Source of the DNA: Methylococcus mesophilus
Lineage (GTDB): Bacteria; Pseudomonadota; Gammaproteobacteria; Methylococcales; Methylococcaceae
Assembly (NCBI RefSeq): GCF_026247885.1
Contig: NZ_CP110921.1
Location: forward strand, 2,537,001 to 2,601,000
Reading direction: 5' to 3'
DNA length: 64,000 nucleotides
Below, in pieces: positions 55,801 to 64,000 of this stretch; within the stretch, counting starts at the first letter, position 1; every line of letters begins with the position of its first letter. The notes under the pieces are model-generated. The model saw nothing but the letters and a program-made list of their open reading frames with translations. It had not been told where the DNA came from and made no database searches. Made by a program: the position numbers and the translations under genes.

Positions 55801-56001
55801 TACGGGGTCCGTTGGATTGCCTGCCGAATCGGACTTGCCGTAACCGGCCGCCATCGGGGCGGCGCTCTCCAGCGACTTCGACGCCGCCAGCGGTGAGATG
55901 ACTGCCGACAGAGCGGGTCCGGCTTGGCCCGATGAAATTCCCAGAAAGACTGTAAAACAGACCCAAAAGGCACTCAGGCCCGCGGAAATCAATGCCTTCA
56001 T
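52813..56001 (-). pseudogene. Secreted RCC1-repeat protein split by one in-frame TAA
   Basis: From ATG 56001 a signal peptide (MKALISAGLSAFWVCFTVFL) leads into an RCC1 repeat (GVGSTHSCAIKADGRLVCWG) that ends at TAA (55690-55692). The same frame continues at once with FAVSVGLDHSCAIRNNGTLK and five more repeats (HTCA-DG-V-CWG), then a hydrophobic segment (IPLLAAGLVLSALQSFL), a coiled coil (LKRVEADLQELKVAVARIEA) and about 550 residues with many Cys and Trp and no family I know. The stop replaces one residue where other repeats have Phe, so it is most simply a point mutation or base error. Translation of the second part alone (start 55671) would lack export. Confidence 0.7.
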
Positions 56002-56331
56002 ATATTTTTCCGGATCGAAATAAAGGAGGCAGGACCGGTTCAAGCGCCGTGAACCCGCCTCGGTTCCTCAAAACAGCGGCATTGCTCCCGCATCGCATCG
56101 ATGACGCATTTCCTCCACTGCCTTCCTCAACAAAACGCACCGATCTCACAGAGTCCGGGCCGCGGTGAGCGAATTCAAGAACGCTATTGCTTGTCGACAA
56201 AAATGTGATGTGCAAAGCATTTACGTCGAGGCCAGCGCTAAGCCAGAGCGAATAAACAAAAGAGCCGGCCAACTTTCTCCAGGGCAGCTTCGTTGAGTCG
56301 GGCACGCCGGTCTGACGCGGATCGCTTCTCC

Positions 56332-57879
56332 TTATTGAGGGTCGGGCAACACCGGCATTTGCGCCAGTGTGCCTTGGCGTATGAACCGCGCTGCAAGAAT
56401 TGAAACCGGCACCAATCCATTTATGTGGGTAATACGTTGATTCTGCGCGCCCGGCTTCGCTTGCGCGCCGCTCGGAACGATGGAATCGATACCGAGCCAT
56501 CCCACCCGATCGGAGCCGAGCCCCCGCTTTCGCATGGCCCGAATAAGGTTTTCCGAATTGCCCTGGGTAAAAAATGCCGGACCTCCCGTATAGTTTTCAG
56601 GTACCGGGTATGCCGATCCGGCAAACGGCACGATCTCGTCCTGTAGAATTCCGACAGCATATACTTGAGCCTGGGGCGCCCAATCAATGTTGTCGTTGTC
56701 GAACCACAGCTTGAGAGCAGGATTGCCAAGGTCCCTATCGGTAATCGCTTCGACCAGGCTGGGATTCAACAGGACCTTTGGGTTGGCATTTACAACGGGG
56801 TATCCCAGCCTGGTGGCAGCACCGCTCAGCGCGGCCAACGCGGAGTTCAATTTCTGATTTGGCATAGGAATGGCGTTTCGCTGGCTCCACTTCACCAACA
56901 CCGGCCGGAGCAGACTACCGGGATCTGAGCCGGTAATTTCCCATGTTGCCTGAGCGGTAAACGTCAGCAGAACGGGCTTGGCAGCCCGTGTAGTCGAATT
57001 TTTGGGCTGCTTGACGATCAGAGACTGGGCCGTTGCCCCGGTCATATCGTAATTTCCGGCCATCGGCACGATCAGAGTGGGATGCAGGTCGGCCGCCTGC
57101 TCCTCTTCGAGCGCCCTCGCCAGCCAGAGAGCGTTCCCGCCCCCTTCGCTGTAACCGGTAACGTAGAGCCGGGAGTCCGGCGGCGCGCCCGTCAACTGGA
57201 AGACCAATTCACGGGCGGCTGTGACGATGTCGATGCCGGCCCGGACGTTGTACTTCCCGAAAGGGTAGGGATGAGGATCTTGATTCACCCCGTAGCCAAG
57301 ATAGTCCGGCAGTGCAACCACACGCTCCTCTCCGGCAAAGGCCGTCAACATGCTGCAGGCCTCCGGCGAGGGCAGGCTGGCTGCGCCCGTATCGGACGCG
57401 AGTTTGGTCGCGTGCATGTACACCACCAATCCGTCGGAAGCCGGTTTCGCCGGAACGGACACCAGGCCGCTGAGGATCGTAGCCTCGCCGTCATTCCGGG
57501 TCGAGCGGTATTGGATACGGTAGATGTCCGCTCCATCGAGCGCCGGGCCGTAATCCCCCAGCGCCGAACCGTCGGGGAGGGTAAGGGCCTGATACGGAGC
57601 CGCCGCATCCTGTCGAGCCCGTTGTATCGCGTCGCGCGTGACCCGGCCGACCAACTGGCTGTTGATGAGCGACGTCCCGCCGGTAGCCTGCTGTAGCGGC
57701 GCCTGACCCACTCCAGCAAGTGCGGCCTCACCGGTATAGGGCGTACAGACATCGCGCTTTAACACCGGCTCGGGATTACCCAACACCCCGGAAGACGCTC
57801 CGGCTTCTACTCCCCCCCCAAGAATACCCAACAGACCCAGCATGATTATCGGGCCGGTATTTACGCTATGATATTTCAT
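56332..57879 (-). CDS. Secreted lipase-like alpha/beta hydrolase
   Basis: 515 residues with an N-terminal hydrophobic signal (IIMLGLLGILGGGVEAGASS). An alpha/beta-hydrolase core follows: ILSGLVSVPAKPASDGLVVY, VVALPDYLGYGVNQDPHPYP, and the nucleophile elbow in VTGYSEGGGNALWLARALEE (G-Y-S-E-G-G). The shape (GYSEGG, LGYG) resembles secretory LIP-type lipases that hydrolyse ester lipids outside the cell. Catalytic Asp and His would be in the C-terminal third (DEIVPFAGSAYPV, RITHINGLVPVSI). The 288-bp gap after it (56044-56331) shows no gene. Confidence 0.75.
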   Translation of the reverse strand: MKYHSVNTGPIIMLGLLGILGGGVEAGASSGVLGNPEPVLKRDVCTPYTGEAALAGVGQAPLQQATGGTSLINSQLVGRVTRDAIQRARQDAAAPYQALTLPDGSALGDYGPALDGADIYRIQYRSTRNDGEATILSGLVSVPAKPASDGLVVYMHATKLASDTGAASLPSPEACSMLTAFAGEERVVALPDYLGYGVNQDPHPYPFGKYNVRAGIDIVTAARELVFQLTGAPPDSRLYVTGYSEGGGNALWLARALEEEQAADLHPTLIVPMAGNYDMTGATAQSLIVKQPKNSTTRAAKPVLLTFTAQATWEITGSDPGSLLRPVLVKWSQRNAIPMPNQKLNSALAALSGAATRLGYPVVNANPKVLLNPSLVEAITDRDLGNPALKLWFDNDNIDWAPQAQVYAVGILQDEIVPFAGSAYPVPENYTGGPAFFTQGNSENLIRAMRKRGLGSDRVGWLGIDSIVPSGAQAKPGAQNQRITHINGLVPVSILAARFIRQGTLAQMPVLPDPQ

Positions 57880-58295
57880 TCTGAATACCCCCTATATGGA
57901 TGCAGAAATTAGCAGCTAATGTGGTGACCGCCGGATCGAAGAGCCAAAGCAGCGCGAGCGGCTGAGTGATTCCCACTCCTAATCAAGCGAGCCATCGCCA
58001 CTCCCAAAGATCCGTCATTGTGGCGGCCACGGCTTAACATTGTTGTTCGTGTCGCCCCATTGGCTGGAAGATGCGCAGACATTACTCATGCCAGGGAGAG
58101 GCTGAGCACAGCAGGAGGGAGTAACGGCACGGTGTAGGGCTGCTTCTCGCCTACCGTAATCAAGCATCGTTCCCTGATCCTGCTTTCTCCGCCGTAACAG
58201 ACGCAATAAGACAAGTTTGGATGCCTTTCCCAGACCACGGCGGGGCTTCCGATATGACACATTGATCCGAAATTGTGAACTGAGCACCGGAGTTG
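57880..58295. other. Gene-free stretch between lipase and thaumatin-like genes
   Basis: 416 bp upstream of the lipase gene. A leftward frame of 112 codons crosses it but has atypical composition and no family features, so it is not called. It probably holds the lipase promoter; no convincing hexamers were found. Confidence 0.4.
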
Positions 58296-59663
58296 TCAGG
58301 ATTCTGAAAAGGGCGCAACCTGCGGACCGCTCTTTGCCAAAGCCCAATACCAATTGTTCACCTGTATACCGATCCCAGGAAGGGATGAATAATCCCCAAA
58401 AATAGAGATCGAATTGCCGCCCGGCTGGATCGCTTGCTGACCGCCAGCGGAAGTGAAAATACTGGCCGTGTTACCATTCGCGCAGGGAGAAGTCTGGCTC
58501 ACGTTGTTCTTAATCGCGATCCTTTTCGGAAACGTATCAAGCAGACCCAAGGAAGGCAACGGATGGGCATCTGGACAAAAGGTGACGACATAACCCGTAC
58601 CTGCCGAACAAGCAGGCTGTTTTCGGTCGGTAGGCGTTTTATACGCGTCAGGGCAGGAAGCCTCCGTGCAAATGAGGTCAGTGCCGCCCTGAGGAAAAGC
58701 ACACGCGCCGCTGTCGCTCACTTCAACCCTTACCGGAACATTATAGAAAATATTGGCTGTTTCATTCACGCAGGTATCAGGATCAATACCCTGCTTACAC
58801 AAATCAGGCGGCGAGTAGGGTCCGCTCCCATAATTCGTACTGAGGTCGAAATAATCCTGCTTGGTTGGCGTGTTCGGAGTGATCTCGAAGGTCGTACCAA
58901 ACGTCTTGTCGTAATTCATTTGGGAGCCACAGCAGGGAGTGGATGAAGCGCTGTTACACTGTTTGGCTGCCGCATTAGTGGGTTGACAATAAGCCGCATA
59001 CACAGGGTTGTTGTCCCACATGTACCCCATGCGCTGACCCGGAACTTGTATATCCGCCCAGTTCTCGCATTTTATCTGGGCACATTGCGCATCCGTGGTG
59101 ACTGGGGCCGCCATGAACGTGTTGGGTGCGTTTTGCGCTAAATCGCCACCCGCCCCAGTCGAATAAAATTTACTGCCGTAGGGGTCCAGCACCGATCCAT
59201 TAATTCCCCCGCTGGTGGGAGACATGATTTTTAGGGGTTTGTCACAATTGTTATATAGTATGAGCTTTCCAGAAACCGGGTCGGGTGATTTGCCAGAAAC
59301 GGCAGCCCTTAACGCATCGATTTCATGGATCATACCCTGCTCCAAGGGCGGCTCCGGACCGACGGTCAAGTCCTTATGCTCGATGCATAAGTCGCCACTC
59401 AGTTTCTTTACCGAATTGATCCGCCGATCATAAATGTCATCGCATTTTTGTTGAGCTGCTTTGTTTGCTGTCAGATCCTGGCCTTTTACCAAGGCAGCCT
59501 CAGCCTTCAGACGACAGGCCAAATAATCGCTTGCATATCGGTAAATCTTCGCTTGGCAATTCGTTGCACTGGAAGGCGCCCCCTGTGCTGCGGTCGTCAC
59601 CAGCGGAATGCACAAGATCGCGCGGCGTAAGGCGGTCATGCCTATGCCGGGGATATTTTTCAT
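58296..59663 (-). CDS. Secreted thaumatin-like domain protein
   Basis: 455 residues with a signal peptide (ALRRAILCIPLVTTAAQGAP). A helical Cys-containing N-terminal region (residues about 30-120) is followed by a thaumatin-like domain: LILYNNCDKPLKIMSPTSGG, FYSTGAGGDLAQNAPNTFMA, CCGSQMNYDKTFGTTFEI, and the diagnostic SCPDAYKTPTD with CSAGTGYVVTFCPDAH. More than 15 cysteines suggest disulfides and export. Thaumatin-like proteins bind or cleave beta-glucans in plants and fungi; the bacterial role is not known. A divergent 330-bp region separates it from the ATPase gene. Confidence 0.65.
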   Translation of the reverse strand: MKNIPGIGMTALRRAILCIPLVTTAAQGAPSSATNCQAKIYRYASDYLACRLKAEAALVKGQDLTANKAAQQKCDDIYDRRINSVKKLSGDLCIEHKDLTVGPEPPLEQGMIHEIDALRAAVSGKSPDPVSGKLILYNNCDKPLKIMSPTSGGINGSVLDPYGSKFYSTGAGGDLAQNAPNTFMAAPVTTDAQCAQIKCENWADIQVPGQRMGYMWDNNPVYAAYCQPTNAAAKQCNSASSTPCCGSQMNYDKTFGTTFEITPNTPTKQDYFDLSTNYGSGPYSPPDLCKQGIDPDTCVNETANIFYNVPVRVEVSDSGACAFPQGGTDLICTEASCPDAYKTPTDRKQPACSAGTGYVVTFCPDAHPLPSLGLLDTFPKRIAIKNNVSQTSPCANGNTASIFTSAGGQQAIQPGGNSISIFGDYSSLPGIGIQVNNWYWALAKSGPQVAPFSES

Positions 59664-59996
59664 GGTCCATTCCTTTTTCTAAATCTTTTATGACAATGAG
59701 AAATATATGCTCACAATCATTAACGCTCAGCGATTGTCTCAGAACACGAAACGCCAAGCTACCGTCCGTTCGACAAGGTGCTTACCCGCAGGTTCCACGT
59801 TGAAATATTTGTCGGCAAGCCGCAGCGGCCTGAGATGCCGCGATGGGCATGCTCGACGCGGAATCGTCTTCGGATTGGCCGCGCGGAAGACCCGCCCCGC
59901 TTGCCGGCTGAGCTTTCCACACAAGTGCCCAGCCGGCTACGCTAGGTGAACCAGCCACTCCCTGCTGCGACGGATGAAACACCGAGGACCCTCACC
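59664..59996. other. Divergent intergenic region
   Basis: 333 bp between the thaumatin-like gene and the P-type ATPase gene, read in opposite directions. It should hold both promoters. Apart from AT-rich sequence at 59670-59720 nothing recognisable was seen. Confidence 0.4.
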
Positions 59997-62642
59997 ATGA
60001 AACGCAAGCCCCCCGCGACACGGAAATCCCACCCGTCGGCGCACTGGCACCTGCTGGAGCCGTGGCAGACCACCGCCTGGCTCAAAGTCGATCCGCGGAC
60101 GGGGCTGTCGCAACGGGAAGCCGAGCAGCGGCTCGCCGAACTGGGTCCGAATCTCATCGCCGAACAGCGGCTGCGCGGCCCGCTGGCGATGCTGCTGGGC
60201 CAGTTCGCGGATTTCATGATCGTGGTCTTGATCCTGGCCGGCGTCGTCTCCGGCCTGGTCGGTGAGATCGCCGATACCGTGACCATCATGGTGATAGTCG
60301 TCCTCAATGCAGCCATCGGCTTCGCCCAGGAATACCGCGCCGAGCGCGCCATCGCCGCGCTGAAAAGCATGGCGGCGCCCACGGCGCGGGTCGTGCGGGA
60401 CGGGCAGCATCACGACCTGCCGGCCCACGAGCTGGTTCCCGGCGACCTGGTGCTGCTGGAAGCCGGCAACATCGTGCCGGCCGACATCCGCCTGCTGGAT
60501 ACCGCGCAGTTTCGAGTGGAAGAGGCCGCCCTCACCGGCGAGTCCCAACCGGTCGGGAAGTCCACCGAAGCGATACGGAATCCGGATGCCTCGCTCGGCG
60601 ACCGCAGCAACATGGCCTACAAGGGCACGATCGTCACCTACGGCCGGGGCCTGGGCAGCGTGATTGCCACCGGCATGGAAACGGAACTCGGCAAAATCGC
60701 CCAGCTCCTGCGCGAGGAGAAGGAAAGCCGCACGCCCCTGCAGAACCGGCTGGCCCAGCTCGGCAAGCGGCTGGCCCTGCTGGTGCTGGCGATCTGCGCC
60801 ATCATCTTCGTGGTCGGCCTGCTGCGCGGCGAACAGCCGGTACTGATGCTCCTCACCGCCGTCAGCCTAGCGGTCGCCGCCATTCCGGAAGCCCTGCCTG
60901 CCGTCGCGACCGTCTCCCTGGCGCTGGGCGCGCGCAAGATGATCCGCCAGCACGTGCTGATCCGCCGCCTCCCGGCGGTCGAGACCCTGGGTTCGGTCAC
61001 TTATATCTGCTCGGACAAAACCGGCACCCTCACCCAGAACCGCATGCGGGCAGAAGCGTTCTATGCCGATGGCCGCGCAGGCCCCGAATTGCCGGAAGCC
61101 ATGCTGCGGGCCATGGCGCTGAACAACGATGTCCGGCTCGACAAGGACGGGCGTGTCCTGGGTGATCCCACCGAAACCGCGCTGTACGAAGCCGCCGCCT
61201 CCGCCGGGCATCACGGCGTACAGATCGCCGCGTCGTCTCCGCGCACTGCGGAGATTCCCTTCGATTCCGAGCGCAAGCTGATGACGACGCTCCATCGCGA
61301 AGGCGAAGGACTGATCGCCTATACCAAGGGCGCGCCGGAAAAGCTTTTGCGGCAATGCCTGACGGAATGGAGTGCCGAAGGTCCCCGTCCCATCCGGATC
61401 GACGATTTGGGGGAAATAGCCGAACGGATGGCCGCGGACGGACTGCGGGTCCTGGCTCTGGCTTTCCGGGAGTGGCCGGAACCGCCGGCGGATCTGCATT
61501 CCGAAACCGTCGAAACCGGGCTGTGCTTCCTCGGCTTCGTCGGGCTCATGGACCCGCCGCGGCCCGAAGCCGCGGAAGCGGTGGCCCTGTGCAAAACGGC
61601 GGGGATCAAGCCGGTCATGATCACCGGCGACCACCCGGCGACCGCACGCACCATCGCCCGCCGCCTCGGCATCGCCGACGAGGGCGACTCGGTCCTGACC
61701 GGCGAGGAACTGGCCCGGCTGAGTCTGGCGGAATTCGAGAGGCAGGTGGAGGAAATCCGGGTCTACGCCCGCGTCGCCCCGGAGCAGAAGATCAAGATCG
61801 TCCGGGCCCTGCAGGACAAGGGAGAGTTCGTGGCGATGACCGGGGATGGGGTGAACGACGCGCCCGCCTTGAAATGCGCCAACATCGGGGTCGCCATGGG
61901 CAAGATCGGCACCGACGTGGCGCGGGAAGCCTCGCACATGATCCTCCTGGATGACAACTTCGCCTCCATCGTCGCCGCCGTCCGGGAGGGGCGCCGCATC
62001 TTCGACAACATACGCAAGTTCATCAAATACACGATGACGAGCAATTCGGCGGAGATATGGACGCTGTTCCTCGCGCCGTTCCTCATGCTCCCCATTCCAC
62101 TGCTCCCCATCCACATCCTATGGATCAATCTGGTCACCGACGGCCTGCCGGGCCTGGCCCTTGCGGCCGAGCCCCAGGAACGCGGCATCATGCAGCGCCC
62201 CCCGCGGCCGCCGCAGGAAAGCATCTTCGCGCATGGCATGTGGCAGCACATTCTCTGGATCGGGCTGCTGATGGGGGGCGTCTCCCTGCTGTCGCAGGCC
62301 TGGGCCTACCATACCGGTTCGGCTCGCTGGCAAAGCATGGTGTTCACCGTGCTCACCCTGTCGCAGATGGGGCATGTCCTTGCCATCCGGTCGGAGCGGG
62401 AGTCGTTCTTCGCACAGGCGTTCTTCTCGAACAAGCCCTTGCTCGGCGCCGTGCTGCTCACGTTCCTGCTGCAGATGGCGGTGCTCTATATTCCGGCCTT
62501 ACAGCCCATCTTCAGGACACAGGCGCTGGAACCGCACGAACTGGTGGTCTGTCTCGTCCTGTCCACCGTGGTGTTCTGGGCGGTGGAACTGGAGAAATGG
62601 ATGCGTCGGCGCGGCTGGATTTACCGGGAAAATACAGCGTGA
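59997..62642 (+). CDS. P-type ATPase, P2A calcium-type cation pump
   Basis: 881 residues from ATG 59997, which has GAGG 10 bases upstream; a GTG at 59946 would add 17 residues. All P-type motifs are present: actuator ALTGESQPVGK, membrane AVAAIPEALPAVATV with the PEALP ion-site helix, phosphorylation DKTGTLTQNRM, nucleotide-binding KGAPEKLLRQC, hinge TGDGVNDAPALK. The N-terminal cation domain (PWQTTAWLKVDPRTGLSQRE) and ten membrane helices make it a P2A-type pump, most like Ca2+ ATPases of bacteria. The transported ion is inferred. Confidence 0.88.
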   Translation: MKRKPPATRKSHPSAHWHLLEPWQTTAWLKVDPRTGLSQREAEQRLAELGPNLIAEQRLRGPLAMLLGQFADFMIVVLILAGVVSGLVGEIADTVTIMVIVVLNAAIGFAQEYRAERAIAALKSMAAPTARVVRDGQHHDLPAHELVPGDLVLLEAGNIVPADIRLLDTAQFRVEEAALTGESQPVGKSTEAIRNPDASLGDRSNMAYKGTIVTYGRGLGSVIATGMETELGKIAQLLREEKESRTPLQNRLAQLGKRLALLVLAICAIIFVVGLLRGEQPVLMLLTAVSLAVAAIPEALPAVATVSLALGARKMIRQHVLIRRLPAVETLGSVTYICSDKTGTLTQNRMRAEAFYADGRAGPELPEAMLRAMALNNDVRLDKDGRVLGDPTETALYEAAASAGHHGVQIAASSPRTAEIPFDSERKLMTTLHREGEGLIAYTKGAPEKLLRQCLTEWSAEGPRPIRIDDLGEIAERMAADGLRVLALAFREWPEPPADLHSETVETGLCFLGFVGLMDPPRPEAAEAVALCKTAGIKPVMITGDHPATARTIARRLGIADEGDSVLTGEELARLSLAEFERQVEEIRVYARVAPEQKIKIVRALQDKGEFVAMTGDGVNDAPALKCANIGVAMGKIGTDVAREASHMILLDDNFASIVAAVREGRRIFDNIRKFIKYTMTSNSAEIWTLFLAPFLMLPIPLLPIHILWINLVTDGLPGLALAAEPQERGIMQRPPRPPQESIFAHGMWQHILWIGLLMGGVSLLSQAWAYHTGSARWQSMVFTVLTLSQMGHVLAIRSERESFFAQAFFSNKPLLGAVLLTFLLQMAVLYIPALQPIFRTQALEPHELVVCLVLSTVVFWAVELEKWMRRRGWIYRENTA

Positions 62643-62646
62643 CCGC

Positions 62647-63069
62647 TCATTCGGAGGCCAGCAGGAGCTCGACTTCGCTCAACGCCGACGCCGGCCCGAT
62701 CCGGAAACCCCGCAATTCCAGCACCCCCTTGGTATTCAGCGAGACAATGAGGTGCAGCGCTTCCGGATAGGCGGCGAATTCCAGATCGACCGAGGAGGGG
62801 ACGGCCGCGGCCATGGGGTGCGAATGGAAAATCGCGAACAGCTCTTCCCCCCGCTCCCGCATCGTGCGCATGGCATCGATTTGCCCCTTCGAGTCGAGCA
62901 GGAAGCGGCATTCGGGGCGGTCGGCGACGTTGGGCACCGGATAACAGCGCATTCTTCCCCGCGCGGCAGCACCGATCAGGCCGCAGACCTCGATCCCAGG
63001 CGATGCCTGGGCCAAATGGAGGATCTGGTTGACCAGATGCCTGGGGAGCGCGCATTGCTCGTGGGTCAC
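62647..63069 (-). CDS. JAMM/MPN-domain metallopeptidase (Mov34 family)
   Basis: 140 residues. The zinc site is intact: Glu27 in GIEVCGLIG, His82-x-His84 in FHSHPMA, and Ser92/Asp95 in PSSVDLEFAA, giving the exact HxH-x7-S-x2-D spacing of the JAMM motif. Bacterial members cleave C-terminal extensions of ubiquitin-like sulfur carriers such as ThiS, MoaD or CysO. No carrier gene is visible nearby. It is read opposite to the ATPase and ends 4 bases from its stop. Confidence 0.85.
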   Translation of the reverse strand: MTHEQCALPRHLVNQILHLAQASPGIEVCGLIGAAARGRMRCYPVPNVADRPECRFLLDSKGQIDAMRTMRERGEELFAIFHSHPMAAAVPSSVDLEFAAYPEALHLIVSLNTKGVLELRGFRIGPASALSEVELLLASE

Positions 63070-63095
63070 TGATGATGTCTCCTAGTAGAAGGGGG

Positions 63096-64000
63096 TCAGT
63101 ACGACTTGGCTGAAGGAGCCGTCCGCATATGCGCTTCGATGACACCGAAGCCGCCGGGGCGGTCGCAGACCGCCTGCATCACACGTATCCGCCGGGTCTC
63201 CCCCTTGTAAGTCAGGCAGCATCCGCCCGAATTCGCCGACAGGGCAACATCATAAATTCCGGCGCTCAACCCCAGGAAAGGCAATTCCACCAGAACGCGC
63301 CCTCGCCCTCCGGCCAGGGATAGCCGGCGTTCCCCCGGCGCCACGGTGGCGGCCGCGAGCAGGCCCGCCGTGTTCCAGAACTCGAGCCGCAGCTCGACCC
63401 CCTCGAAATTCCGCTCCGCCCGGTATTCCAGTTCGAATGCAAGCGGCTGGCCGGGGACGGCCTGGATGGGCTCGGCCCCCGGACCGGTAAATTCCAGCCC
63501 GGCCGAGAAATCTTGAGGCCTGACCGGCAGCGCGCCCAGCGACTTCAGATCGCGATTGAAGTAGCCAACGGCCTCGTAGTATTTCCCGAACACCGCTTCC
63601 GGACGGCCCTCGGCCACGGTCTGGCCGTCGAACAGCAGCAGGCAGCGGTCGGCCACCTGGAGCACGTTCATCTCGGAATGGGAAACGAACACCAGCGCGC
63701 TGCCTTCTCGCTTCAGGGAATTGAGCCTCTCCAGGCAGCGCAGCTGGAACGCGACGTCACCCACCGCCAGCACTTCATCGATGAGCAGGACGTCGATCGG
63801 CATGCAGGTGGCGATAGCAAACTCCAGCCGGGCGTACATGCCGTCGGAGTAATGCTTGACCGGCCGCTCCAGCGCCGCCTCCAGGTCCGCGAAGGCGACG
63901 ATTTCGTCCAGTCTGGCGTCGGTGTCGCGCTTGGACAGCCCCAGCTCGGCGCACTTGAGATAGACGTTTTCGCGCCCGGTGTACATCGGCTGGAGCCCGC
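63096..64000 (-). CDS. wzt: Polysaccharide ABC exporter ATPase, Wzt type (partial)
   Basis: About 300 residues, truncated at its 5' end by the window edge, so Walker A lies outside. It shows GLQPMYTGRENVYLKCAELG, the signature HYSDGMYARLEFAIATCMP and Walker B VLLIDEVLAVGDVAFQLRCL, followed by SHSEMNVLQVADRCLLL. From about residue 150 onward a beta-sandwich C-terminal domain (Wzt-C: FELEYRAERNFEGVELRLEF) follows, as in O-antigen exporters that recognise the modified sugar end. The partner permease would lie further right. Confidence 0.85.
   Translation of the reverse strand, partial: GLQPMYTGRENVYLKCAELGLSKRDTDARLDEIVAFADLEAALERPVKHYSDGMYARLEFAIATCMPIDVLLIDEVLAVGDVAFQLRCLERLNSLKREGSALVFVSHSEMNVLQVADRCLLLFDGQTVAEGRPEAVFGKYYEAVGYFNRDLKSLGALPVRPQDFSAGLEFTGPGAEPIQAVPGQPLAFELEYRAERNFEGVELRLEFWNTAGLLAAATVAPGERRLSLAGGRGRVLVELPFLGLSAGIYDVALSANSGGCCLTYKGETRRIRVMQAVCDRPGGFGVIEAHMRTAPSAKSY

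Noticed and set aside
54475-55896. 473-codon forward frame opposite the RCC1 gene
   Set aside because: Repetitive shadow of the RCC1 repeats; no start signal or family feature.
58015-58353. 112-codon reverse frame in the gap before the lipase gene
   Set aside because: Overlaps the thaumatin-like gene out of frame, basic low-quality composition, no ribosome site.

Overview
The window looks like a stretch of chromosome from a GC-rich gammaproteobacterium of the methanotroph type, with Methylococcus as the nearest fit. That placement is an inference. It rests on a hopanoid-type HpnB glycosyltransferase, an orphan HoxH-type [NiFe]-hydrogenase subunit, gammaproteobacterial synteny (mreBCD-mrdA-rodA, dacA-dat-ybeD, lipB-lipA, gatCAB) and a group of large secreted proteins. 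No database search was possible.

Bases 1 to about 27519 are most of a transposable (Mu-class) prophage whose left end lies outside the window. The early genes run leftward (DUF3102 protein, HTH regulators, small phage proteins, a BcepMu gp16-family DNA-binding protein). An S24-type repressor faces them across a short control region with a perfect 16-bp palindrome. An IS3-family insertion sequence (365..1546, 4-bp duplication CCAG) splits the DUF3102 gene. Three copies of a TGCGTT-TG-AACGCA palindrome lie in and in front of that gene. To the right of the repressor, where a Mu-type phage normally carries lysis genes, terminase, portal and gpF, there is a 2.7-kb cargo segment instead: a small protein with a gpF-like C-terminus, a stand-alone HsdR-N/PD-(D/E)XK nuclease-like protein, a 28-codon Excalibur peptide and a proline-rich secreted protein. 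The late operon follows: Mu-type protease/scaffold, decoration protein, major capsid and gp35/36/37-like proteins. It is fused to a siphovirus tail module with tube, a G/GT chaperone pair using a GGGAAAC slippery site, a 2184-residue tape measure and tail-tip and fibre proteins. An adenine methylase sits at the extreme right, in the position of Mu mom. No terminase, portal or lysis gene is visible, so the element may be defective.

The right prophage end (about 27519, ending GGCTTCA) abuts the catalytic domain of a subtilisin-like protease. The phage has apparently inserted into that host gene and removed its signal peptide and propeptide.

From 29.2 to 52.6 kb the chromosome is ordinary and dense: an AI-2E family permease, a GNAT acetyltransferase, hpnB, two small membrane or soluble DUF proteins, hemN, hoxH with its maturation protease, ppa, an NTF2-like protein, lipA, lipB, mgtE, ybeD, a D-amino-acid aminotransferase, dacA, the rod-shape genes rodA-mrdA-mreD-mreC-mreB, and divergent gatC-gatA-gatB.

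From 52.8 to 59.7 kb three large exported proteins are read leftward: an RCC1-repeat protein interrupted by one in-frame TAA, a lipase-like alpha/beta hydrolase and a thaumatin-like protein. The window closes with a P-type calcium-class ATPase, a JAMM metallopeptidase and the truncated ATPase subunit of a polysaccharide ABC exporter.
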